Below, one piece after another: positions 57,797 to 64,000 of a stretch of DNA of 64,000 nt. Under the pieces are notes generated by a model. That model saw only the letters and a list, made by a program, of their open reading frames with translations. It ran no database searches and had not been told where the DNA came from. The DNA is from Polynucleobacter sp. TSB-Sco08W16 (lineage in GTDB: Bacteria; Pseudomonadota; Gammaproteobacteria; Burkholderiales; Burkholderiaceae), in assembly GCF_018687455.1 (NCBI RefSeq), contig NZ_CP061291.1, positions 1 through 64,000 of the forward strand, given 5' to 3'. The stretch's first letter is position 1; every line of letters starts with the position of its first letter. Made by a program: the position numbers and the translations under genes.

Positions 57797-58453
57797 ATGA
57801 GCTTAGGCTTAATCGGCCGCAAGGTCGGCATGACCCGTCTATTTACGGACGAAGGGGATTCAATCCCTGTAACCGTAATTGACGTGAGCGACAACAGAAT
57901 CGCTCAAATCAAGACCCAGGCAACTGATGGCTATGATGCTATCCAGTTGGCACATGGCACACGTAGAGCTACACGCGTTACTAAAGCAATGGCTGGTCAC
58001 TTCGCCAAAGCTGGAGTGATGGCTGGTAACGGTCTCAACGAATTCCAATTAGACGCAGCAAAAATTGCAGAAATGACGCCAGGACAAGTAATTCCTGCTG
58101 AAGCTGCATTTACTGCTGGTCAAAAAGTGGACGTACAAGGTGTGTCTATCGGTAAGGGCTACGCAGGTACCATCAAGCGTTATCACTTCGCTTCTGGTCG
58201 TGCATCCCACGGTAACTCACGTTCACATAACGTACCAGGCTCTATCGGTATGGCGCAAGATCCAGGCCGTGTTTTCCCTGGTAAGCGTATGACCGGTCAC
58301 TTGGGTGACGTTACACGTACAGTTCAAAATTTAGTCATCGCACGCATTGATGCAGAACGTAATCTCATCATGGTTAAAGGCGCTATTCCAGGTGCCCCAG
58401 GCGGTAAAGTTATTGTTACTCCAGCGGTGAAAACACCGTTGAAGAAGAAATAA
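57797..58453 (+). CDS. rplC: 50S ribosomal protein L3
   Basis: L3 is an early assembly protein near the peptidyl-transferase centre. The 218-residue product starts MSLGLIGRKVGMTRLF. ATG 57797 is chosen over ATG 57791 because the GGAG RBS (57786-57789) is 7 bp from it, not 1. The signature FASGRASHGNSRSHNVPGS is present. It precedes rplD by 11 bp. Confidence 0.97.
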   Translation: MSLGLIGRKVGMTRLFTDEGDSIPVTVIDVSDNRIAQIKTQATDGYDAIQLAHGTRRATRVTKAMAGHFAKAGVMAGNGLNEFQLDAAKIAEMTPGQVIPAEAAFTAGQKVDVQGVSIGKGYAGTIKRYHFASGRASHGNSRSHNVPGSIGMAQDPGRVFPGKRMTGHLGDVTRTVQNLVIARIDAERNLIMVKGAIPGAPGGKVIVTPAVKTPLKKK

Positions 58454-58464
58454 GGAGAGCGAAT

Positions 58465-59085
58465 ATGGAACTTAAGCTTCTCCAAGACAACGGTACTTTA
58501 GGTGCAGGCGTTCAAGCTTCACCAGAAGTATTCGAGCGTGAATATAACGAAGCATTGGTACACCAGGTTGTAGTGGCCTACCAAGCAAATGCACGCAGCG
58601 GTAACCGTGCACAAAAAGACCGTGAGCAAGTTAAGCACACAACCAAGAAACCTTGGCGTCAAAAAGGTACTGGTCGTGCACGTGCTGGTATGAGCTCTTC
58701 CCCGCTGTGGCGTGGAGGTGGTCGTATATTCCCAAATTCTCCAGAAGAGAATTTCAGCCAAAAAGTAAACAAGAAAATGTACCGTGCTGGTATGAGATCA
58801 ATTTTGTCTCAGTTGGCTCGCGAAGGTCGTTTGAATGTTGTTGATCAATTCAATCTTGATGCTCCAAAAACTAAGGTTTTAGCTGACAAAGTTAAGGCAA
58901 TGGGTTTGGATTCAGTCTTGATCATTGTTGATCAGGTTAGCGAGAATTTGTACTTGGCATCACGTAACTTGCATAAAGTTGCTGTATGTGAGCCACAGCA
59001 CGCCGATCCATTAGCTTTGGTTCAATACAAAAAAGTATTGGTCAGCAAATCAGCGATCGCAAAAATTGAGGAGTTGCTGAAATGA
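58465..59085 (+). CDS. rplD: 50S ribosomal protein L4
   Basis: L4 lines the exit tunnel and in E. coli represses the S10 operon. The 206-residue product has the extended loop KKPWRQKGTGRARAGMSSSP, and the family start MELKLLQDNG. It overlaps rplW by 4 bp (ATGA). Confidence 0.98.
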   Translation: MELKLLQDNGTLGAGVQASPEVFEREYNEALVHQVVVAYQANARSGNRAQKDREQVKHTTKKPWRQKGTGRARAGMSSSPLWRGGGRIFPNSPEENFSQKVNKKMYRAGMRSILSQLAREGRLNVVDQFNLDAPKTKVLADKVKAMGLDSVLIIVDQVSENLYLASRNLHKVAVCEPQHADPLALVQYKKVLVSKSAIAKIEELLK

Positions 59086-59396
59086 GCCAAGTCCGTAAAA
59101 ACGATCACAACCTAATGAAGGTTCTGCTTGGACCGGTTATCTCTGAAAAAGCCACAATGGTTGCAGAGAAGAACGAACAAGTAGTGTTCCAAGTTGCTCG
59201 CGACGCAAATAAGCTCGATGTAAAACAAGCAGTTGAATTGCTCTTCAAAGTGCAAGTTGACTCTGTTCAAATCGTGAATCAAAAGGGTAAGCCTAAGCGC
59301 TATGGCCGTTTTGAAGGTCGTCGTGACCACACTAAGAAGGCCTATGTGAATTTGAAACCAGGTCAAGAAATTAACTTTGAAGCGGAGGCGAATTAA
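59082..59396 (+). CDS. rplW: 50S ribosomal protein L23
   Basis: L23 sits at the tunnel exit and docks trigger factor and SRP. The 104-residue product has VLLGPVISEKATMVAEKNE near the start and a Lys/Arg-rich KGKPKRYGRFEGRRDHTKKA loop. Its start overlaps the end of rplD. Confidence 0.97.
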   Translation: MSQVRKNDHNLMKVLLGPVISEKATMVAEKNEQVVFQVARDANKLDVKQAVELLFKVQVDSVQIVNQKGKPKRYGRFEGRRDHTKKAYVNLKPGQEINFEAEAN

Positions 59397-59398
59397 TC

Positions 59399-60229
59399 AT
59401 GCCTTTGATGAAGACAAAACCGACCTCACCAGGTCGTCGCTCAATGGTCAAGGTGGTCAATCCCGACCTCCATAAAGGCAAGCCTTTTGCACCATTGTTA
59501 GAGCCACAGTTTCAAAAAGCGGGACGTAATAATAACGGCCACATCACTACCCGTCATAAAGGTGGTGGTCACAAGCATCATTACCGTGTTGTTGACTTTA
59601 AGCGCAACGACAAAGATGGTATTCCAGCAAAAGTTGAGCGCTTGGAATACGATCCAAACCGCAGTGCCAATATTGCATTGATCGTGTTTGCGGATGGTGA
59701 GCGTCGCTATATTCCTGCTGCTAAGGGCATGACTGTTGGCCAATCTTTGATGAGTGGCTCAGAAGCTCCAATCAAATCTGGTAACAATTTGCCAATTCGT
59801 AATATTCCCGTTGGTAGCACAATTCACTGTGTAGAAATCATGCCTGGCAAAGGTGCTCAAGTAGCCCGTTCAGCTGGTGGTTCAGCAGTATTGCTAGCAC
59901 GTGAAGGCGTATATGCTCAGGTTCGTTTGCGCTCTGGCGAAGTTCGCCGTGTTCTGATTGAATGCCGTGCAACTATCGGTGAAGTTGGTAATGAAGAGCA
60001 CAGCTTGCGCGTTATTGGTAAAGCAGGTGCAAATCGCTGGCGTGGTATTCGCCCAACCGTTCGCGGTGTGGCAATGAACCCAGTAGATCACCCACATGGT
60101 GGTGGTGAAGGTAAGACTGGCGAAGGCCGTGTACCAGTATCTCCATGGGGCACTCCAACCAAAGGTTATCGTACACGTCGTAATAAGCGTACAACATCGA
60201 TGATCGTTCAACGTCGTCAAAAGCGTTAA
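59399..60229 (+). CDS. rplB: 50S ribosomal protein L2
   Basis: L2 supports subunit joining and the peptidyl-transferase centre. The 276-residue product has the essential C-terminal region with GVAMNPVDHPHGGGEGKTGE, including the conserved His. It lies 2 bp after rplW. Confidence 0.98.
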   Translation: MPLMKTKPTSPGRRSMVKVVNPDLHKGKPFAPLLEPQFQKAGRNNNGHITTRHKGGGHKHHYRVVDFKRNDKDGIPAKVERLEYDPNRSANIALIVFADGERRYIPAAKGMTVGQSLMSGSEAPIKSGNNLPIRNIPVGSTIHCVEIMPGKGAQVARSAGGSAVLLAREGVYAQVRLRSGEVRRVLIECRATIGEVGNEEHSLRVIGKAGANRWRGIRPTVRGVAMNPVDHPHGGGEGKTGEGRVPVSPWGTPTKGYRTRRNKRTTSMIVQRRQKR

Positions 60230-60249
60230 GCGATTAAGGAAAAATAGAT

Positions 60250-60528
60250 ATGACACGTTCAGCTAAAAAAGGCCCATTTTGCGAAGCCAGCTTGGTAAAC
60301 AAGGTTGAGGTCGCACAAGCCAACAAGGACAAAAAGCCGATCAAAACTTGGTCACGCCGTTCAACAATTCTTCCAGACTTTATTGGTCTGACAATTGCTG
60401 TACACAACGGTCGTCAACACGTTCCGGTTTATGTATCAGAAAACATGGTGGGTCATAAGTTAGGCGAATTTGCCTTGACCCGTACTTTCAAAGGTCACGC
60501 TGCTGACAAGAAAGTAACGAAGAAGTAA
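60250..60528 (+). CDS. rpsS: 30S ribosomal protein S19
   Basis: S19 is a 30S head protein. The 92-residue product starts TRSAKKGPFCEASLVNKV after Met and contains HNGRQHVPVYVSENMVGHKL. It lies between rplB and rplV in the S10 order. Confidence 0.98.
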   Translation: MTRSAKKGPFCEASLVNKVEVAQANKDKKPIKTWSRRSTILPDFIGLTIAVHNGRQHVPVYVSENMVGHKLGEFALTRTFKGHAADKKVTKK

Positions 60529-60538
60529 GGGGATGATG

Positions 60539-60868
60539 ATGGAAGTTAAAGCTATTCACAAGAGCGCCCGCATTTCTGCGCAAAAAACACGTTTGGTCGC
60601 TGACCAGATCCGTGGTTTGCCGATTGCACGCGCAATGAACATTTTGAATTTCAGCCCCAAAAAAGCTGCCTTCATTGTGAAGAAAGTGGTTGAGTCTGCA
60701 ATGGCCAACGCTGAACACAATAAAGGTGCTGATATTGATGAGCTCAAGGTATCAACAATTATTGTTGATAAAGGCACTTCCTTGAAGCGCTTCACAGCAC
60801 GCGCCAAGGGTCGTGGAAATCAAATCGAAAAACAAACATGTCACATCACCGTGACCTTGAGTAACTAA
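60539..60868 (+). CDS. rplV: 50S ribosomal protein L22
   Basis: L22 lines the exit tunnel. Three consecutive ATG codons begin at 60533, 60536 and 60539. The last is chosen because the AAGGGG RBS (60527-60532) is then 6 bp away, giving 109 residues, the usual length (MEVKAIHKSARISAQKTRLV). The C-terminal RFTARAKGRGNQIEKQTCH is present. Confidence 0.96.
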   Translation: MEVKAIHKSARISAQKTRLVADQIRGLPIARAMNILNFSPKKAAFIVKKVVESAMANAEHNKGADIDELKVSTIIVDKGTSLKRFTARAKGRGNQIEKQTCHITVTLSN

Positions 60869-60876
60869 GGAAAGAT

Positions 60877-61704
60877 ATGGGACAAAAGATAAACCCAACC
60901 GGATTCCGACTCGCGGTAACGAAGAATTGGACATCACGTTGGTATGCAAACAATACTGATTTTGCAAAGATGCTGAAAGAAGACGTAGATGTCCGCATCT
61001 ATTTGAAAAAGAAGTTGAAGAATGCATCCGTTAGCAAAGTCGTGATCGAGCGTCCTGCTAAGAATGCACGCATCACAATCTATAGCTCACGTCCAGGCGT
61101 TGTGATTGGTAAAAAAGGTGAAGACATTGAAGTTCTCCGCCGCGAATTGCAAAAGCGCATGGGTGTTCCAGTGCACGTGAATATCGAAGAAATTCGTAAG
61201 CCAGAAGTGGATGCGCAATTGATTGCTGACTCTATTACTCAGCAGCTTGAAAAGCGAATCATGTTCCGTCGTGCAATGAAGCGCGCAATGCAAAACGCAA
61301 TGCGTCTCGGCGCTCAAGGCATCAAGATCATGTCTTCCGGTCGTTTGAATGGTGCAGAGATTGCTCGTCGCGAATGGTACCGTGAAGGTCGCGTTCCACT
61401 TCATACATTGAAGGCTGATATTGATTACGCAACATCAGAAGCTGAAACAACATACGGCATTATTGGCGTAAAAGTTTGGGTTTACAAAGGCGACACACTA
61501 GGTCGTGGTGCAGAAGCTCAAGTAGCTGCTCCATCCGCTGAACCAGCTGCCGAAGAAAAGAAAACTCGTCGTGCTCCAAGCAAAACAGCTGCTCGTAAGC
61601 CAGCTGCTGGTGCTGACAAGCCATTAGTTGCTGCTAAGCCAGCAGTAAAGCGTGTGCGTAAGGTTGAAACACCGGCCGCAGATACGCAGAAGTCAGGAGA
61701 GTAA
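60877..61704 (+). CDS. rpsC: 30S ribosomal protein S3 with a basic C-terminal extension
   Basis: S3 is at the mRNA entry channel and has helicase activity. The core (about 1-215) is standard, with the KH-domain motif RPGVVIGKKGEDIEVLRREL and WYREGRVPLHTLKADIDYA-like text (REWYREGRVPLHTL). The 275-residue product has a long Ala/Lys/Pro-rich tail (after about 215), longer than E. coli S3 (233) and near other betaproteobacteria. Confidence 0.97.
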   Translation: MGQKINPTGFRLAVTKNWTSRWYANNTDFAKMLKEDVDVRIYLKKKLKNASVSKVVIERPAKNARITIYSSRPGVVIGKKGEDIEVLRRELQKRMGVPVHVNIEEIRKPEVDAQLIADSITQQLEKRIMFRRAMKRAMQNAMRLGAQGIKIMSSGRLNGAEIARREWYREGRVPLHTLKADIDYATSEAETTYGIIGVKVWVYKGDTLGRGAEAQVAAPSAEPAAEEKKTRRAPSKTAARKPAAGADKPLVAAKPAVKRVRKVETPAADTQKSGE

Positions 61705-61706
61705 GC

Positions 61707-62120
61707 ATGCTACAACCAAAGCGTCGCAAGTATCGCAAAGAACAAAAAGGTCGTAACACTGGCGTGGCAACACGCGGTAGTTCAGTAGCCTTTGGGGACT
61801 TTGGATTGAAGGCCGTTGGCCGTGGTCGTTTGACTGCTCGCCAAATCGAGTCAGCACGTCGTGCGATGACTCGTCACATTAAACGTGGTGGCCGTATTTG
61901 GATTCGCATTTTCCCAGATAAGCCAATTTCACAAAAACCTGCTGAAGTACGTATGGGTAACGGTAAAGGTAATCCAGAGTACTACGTAGCTGAAATTCAA
62001 CCAGGCAAAGTGCTTTACGAGATGGATGGTGTTGATGAGACATTGGCGCGCGAAGCTTTCAAGCTTGCTGCTGCTAAGTTGCCTTTACAGACCACTTTCG
62101 TGATTCGCCACTTAGGTTGA
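61707..62120 (+). CDS. rplP: 50S ribosomal protein L16
   Basis: L16 organises the A-site tRNA region. The 137-residue product has MLQPKRRKYRKEQKGRN at its start and MGNGKGNPEYYVAEIQPGKV, with normal length. It lies 2 bp after rpsC. Confidence 0.98.
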   Translation: MLQPKRRKYRKEQKGRNTGVATRGSSVAFGDFGLKAVGRGRLTARQIESARRAMTRHIKRGGRIWIRIFPDKPISQKPAEVRMGNGKGNPEYYVAEIQPGKVLYEMDGVDETLAREAFKLAAAKLPLQTTFVIRHLG

Positions 62121-62134
62121 TCGGGATAGAGATT

Positions 62135-62329
62135 ATGAAAAATACAGAATTAGCCTCAAAAGATCTGAATGCTTTGAATACAGAGTTAACCGAGTTACTT
62201 AAGACCGGTTTCAAGCTCCGTATGCAAAAGGGCACTCAGCAACTCACAAATACCAGCCAATTGGGTAAAAATAAGCGCGACATCGCTCGTGTAAAGACTT
62301 TTATCGCCCAAAAGACTGCACAGAAATAA
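62135..62329 (+). CDS. rpmC: 50S ribosomal protein L29
   Basis: L29 lies near the tunnel exit. From ATG 62135 (RBS GGATAGAG) the product is 64 residues, the family length. An in-frame TTG at 62117 would add six residues inside the end of rplP and is less likely. The conserved KTGFKLRMQKGTQQL and the C-terminal NKRDIARVKTFI are visible. Confidence 0.95.
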   Translation: MKNTELASKDLNALNTELTELLKTGFKLRMQKGTQQLTNTSQLGKNKRDIARVKTFIAQKTAQK

Positions 62330-62341
62330 GGAAAAAGGGAT

Positions 62342-62611
62342 ATGACAGAATTATCTAAACCCTTGCGCCGCACCCTAGTGGGCCGCGTTGTTAGCGACAA
62401 AATGCAAAAAACTGTGACGGTCTTGGTAGAGCGTCAAGTAAAGCATCCAGTGATTGGTAAGTACGTTGGCCAGTCCAAAAAATACCATGCCCATGATGAA
62501 GCTGGCACATACAAGATGGGTGATACCGTTGAAATTGCTGAATCTAAGCCAATTTCACGTACTAAATCTTGGGTTGTGACCCGTTTAGTTGAGGCTTCAA
62601 AGGGTATTTAA
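62342..62611 (+). CDS. rpsQ: 30S ribosomal protein S17
   Basis: S17 binds the 5' domain of 16S rRNA. The 89-residue product has LVGRVVSDKMQKTVTVLVER and HDEAGTYKMGDTVEIAESKP. It is the last gene of the S10 part; a 184-bp gap follows. Confidence 0.98.
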   Translation: MTELSKPLRRTLVGRVVSDKMQKTVTVLVERQVKHPVIGKYVGQSKKYHAHDEAGTYKMGDTVEIAESKPISRTKSWVVTRLVEASKGI

Positions 62612-62621
62612 GTTATTTTTA

Positions 62622-62701
62622 TGGGATTTTGGTGAAATATCTTCCCAAATCCCAGTTTTACGTAGTAGAATAGAAGGCTTCTCTGGTTTTATTGGAGAAG
62701 C
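62622..62701 (+). promoter_or_regulatory. Hairpin-promoter-hairpin module upstream of rplN (spc operon)
   Basis: TGGGATTT (62622-62629) pairs with AAATCCCA (62647-62654), followed by GTTTTA. A -10-like TAGAAT lies at 62666-62671, with the best -35 TTCCCA (62642-62647) at 18 bp. GCTTCTC (62677-62683) then pairs with GAGAAGC (62695-62701). The layout and parts of the sequence (TAGAAT, then AAGGCTTC) match the module before rplC. In E. coli the spc operon has its own promoter here. Confidence 0.6.
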
Positions 62702-62795
62702 AGTGTTTTTCATTAATTCCGGGTTTTAACTTTCGTTAAAGCCCATAGACGGAACCAAGACTGTTTGCCTTTGGCCAATAAGTTGGGGATTAGAA

Positions 62796-63164
62796 ATGAT
62801 ACAAACCGAAAGTAGATTACAGGTCGCTGATAACACAGGCGCCAGTGAAGTTTTGTGCATCAAGGTATTGGGCGGCTCTAAGCGTCGTTACGCCAGTATC
62901 GGTGATGTCATCAAAGTCAGCGTTAAGTCAGCTGCTCCACGTGGCCGTGTAAAAAAAGGTGATATTTATAACGCTGTTGTAGTAAGAACAGCTAAGGGTG
63001 TTCGCCGTCCAGACGGTTCATTGATTAAGTTCGATGCAAACGCTGCGGTATTGCTCAACGCTAAGTTAGAGCCAATTGGCACACGTATCTTTGGACCTGT
63101 CACACGCGAATTGCGTACTGAGAAGTTCATGAAGATCGTTTCTCTCGCCCCCGAAGTTATTTAA
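62796..63164 (+). CDS. rplN: 50S ribosomal protein L14
   Basis: L14 forms part of the subunit interface. The 122-residue product has MIQTESRLQVADNTGA and the VVRTAKGVRRPDGSLIKFD signature. It opens the spc operon; rplX follows 9 bp later. Confidence 0.98.
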   Translation: MIQTESRLQVADNTGASEVLCIKVLGGSKRRYASIGDVIKVSVKSAAPRGRVKKGDIYNAVVVRTAKGVRRPDGSLIKFDANAAVLLNAKLEPIGTRIFGPVTRELRTEKFMKIVSLAPEVI

Positions 63165-63173
63165 GAGGCTGAC

Positions 63174-63482
63174 ATGAAAAAGATTCGTAAAGGTGATTCC
63201 GTAGTTTTGTTGACTGGCCGAGATAAAGGCAAGCAAGGAACTGTAACGGCTGTTCTCGAGAACAAATTGGTTATCGAGGGCGTAAATATTTATAAAAAGA
63301 GCGTTAAGCCAAATCCAGCTGCTGGTGTAACCGGCGGCATGATTGACAAGACGATGCCTGTTCACATTTCTAATGTGGCTGTGGTTGACGGTAACGGCAA
63401 ACCATCACGTGTTGGTATCAAACTCGTAGACGGTAAAAAGCAACGTTTCCTCAAAACCACTGGCGCAACTTTAAGCGCATAA
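63174..63482 (+). CDS. rplX: 50S ribosomal protein L24
   Basis: L24 starts 50S assembly. The 102-residue product has a KOW-type start MKKIRKGDSVVLLTGRDKGK and the conserved EGVNIYKKSVKPNP. It lies between rplN and rplE. Confidence 0.98.
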   Translation: MKKIRKGDSVVLLTGRDKGKQGTVTAVLENKLVIEGVNIYKKSVKPNPAAGVTGGMIDKTMPVHISNVAVVDGNGKPSRVGIKLVDGKKQRFLKTTGATLSA

Positions 63483-63498
63483 GGGGCACGGAGAAATT

Positions 63499-64000
63499 AT
63501 GAGCACACGTTTTCAAGAACACTATCAAGCTAAAGTTGTTGCAGATTTGATTGCCAAGTTTGGTTACAAGTCTGTAATGGAAGTTCCACGTATCACTAAG
63601 GTAACCCTGAACATGGGCTTGGGTGATGCAGTGAACGACAAAAAGATTATCGAAAATGCAGTTGGTGATTTAACTAAAGTTGCAGGCCAAAAGCCAGTTG
63701 TAACTAAAGCTAAAAAAGCGATTGCAGGTTTCAAGATTCGTCAAGGCTACCCAATCGGCGCCATGGTGACATTGCGTGGTGCACGCATGTACGAATTCTT
63801 GGATCGTTTCGTTACTGTTGCATTACCACGCGTACGTGATTTCCGCGGTATCTCTGGTAAGGCATTTGATGGCCGTGGTAACTACAACATCGGCGTTAAA
63901 GAACAGATCATTTTCCCTGAAATCGAATACGACAAGATTGATGCCCTCCGTGGTCTCAATATCAGTATTACGACGACTGCTAAAACTGACGAAGAAGCAA
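63499..64000 (+). CDS. rplE: 50S ribosomal protein L5 (3' end outside the window)
   Basis: An open frame from ATG 63499 (RBS GGAG) to the window end encodes MSTRFQEHYQAKVVADLIAK and later KVTLNMGLGDAVNDKK and GQKPVVTKAKKAIAGFKIR. This is L5, which binds 5S rRNA. About 167 of roughly 180 residues are present; the end is cut off by the window, not by mutation. Confidence 0.96.
   Translation, partial: MSTRFQEHYQAKVVADLIAKFGYKSVMEVPRITKVTLNMGLGDAVNDKKIIENAVGDLTKVAGQKPVVTKAKKAIAGFKIRQGYPIGAMVTLRGARMYEFLDRFVTVALPRVRDFRGISGKAFDGRGNYNIGVKEQIIFPEIEYDKIDALRGLNISITTTAKTDEEA

Overview
The window looks like the origin-proximal core of a betaproteobacterial chromosome, family Burkholderiaceae. A Polynucleobacter-like bacterium is my best guess, from the moderate GC content, the 16S sequence, the gene order and protein similarity as I remember them; no search was run. 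Base 1 is the dnaA start codon, so the sequence appears rotated to the replication origin. Almost everything is core housekeeping. I found no CRISPR array, transposase, integrase, prophage or restriction system.

Layout: (1) 1-6046: dnaA, a DnaA-box-rich gap, dnaN, gyrB, a small SET-domain methyltransferase and a small DUF3717-like protein. (2) 6140-11582: a branched-chain amino acid-type ABC transporter (livG, livF, periplasmic binding protein, livH, livM), then a TauE/SafE-type membrane protein. (3) 11634-15973: the segregation and tRNA/rRNA-modification block mnmG-rsmG-parA-parB with two perfect parS sites, one intergenic and one inside mnmG. (4) 16002-24321: a promoter and the complete F1Fo ATP synthase operon (atpI, B, E, F, H, A, G, D, C), then hemE. 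(5) 24322-33147: the only mixed-strand part. It holds DnaA boxes and priA, a lone gcvH, a metallo-beta-lactamase-fold hydrolase, a zinc-ribbon miniprotein, a fatty acid desaturase, tRNA-Arg, what looks like a cytochrome c5 that kept only its membrane anchor, rsmI, gmhA, a BON lipoprotein, a small cytochrome c and a GNAT acetyltransferase. (6) 33148-38804: one complete rRNA operon (16S, tRNA-Ile, tRNA-Ala, 23S, 5S) with promoter, processing stems and terminator. (7) 38829-52658: tRNA-Tyr/Gly/Thr, tuf, tRNA-Trp, secE, nusG, rplK, A, J, L, rpoB, rpoC. (8) 52669-64000: str, S10 and spc operons (rpsL, rpsG, fusA, a second tuf, rpsJ to rplE), cut by the window end inside rplE.

Together these genes start replication, segregate the origin, make ATP and build ribosomes and RNA polymerase. 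Nearly all lie on the plus strand, presumably the leading strand. The least ordinary signals are mostly regulatory: paired parS sites, a DnaA-box cluster before priA, competing hairpins in the rplL-rpoB gap, a terminator-like hairpin in the L10 leader, and matching terminator-promoter-hairpin modules before rplC and rplN. Protein oddities are an arginine in place of the LivF Walker A lysine, the putative heme-less cytochrome anchor, an Ala/Pro/Glu tail on L10, and a TauE-like gene with no good standard start codon. I found no convincing new multi-gene system.
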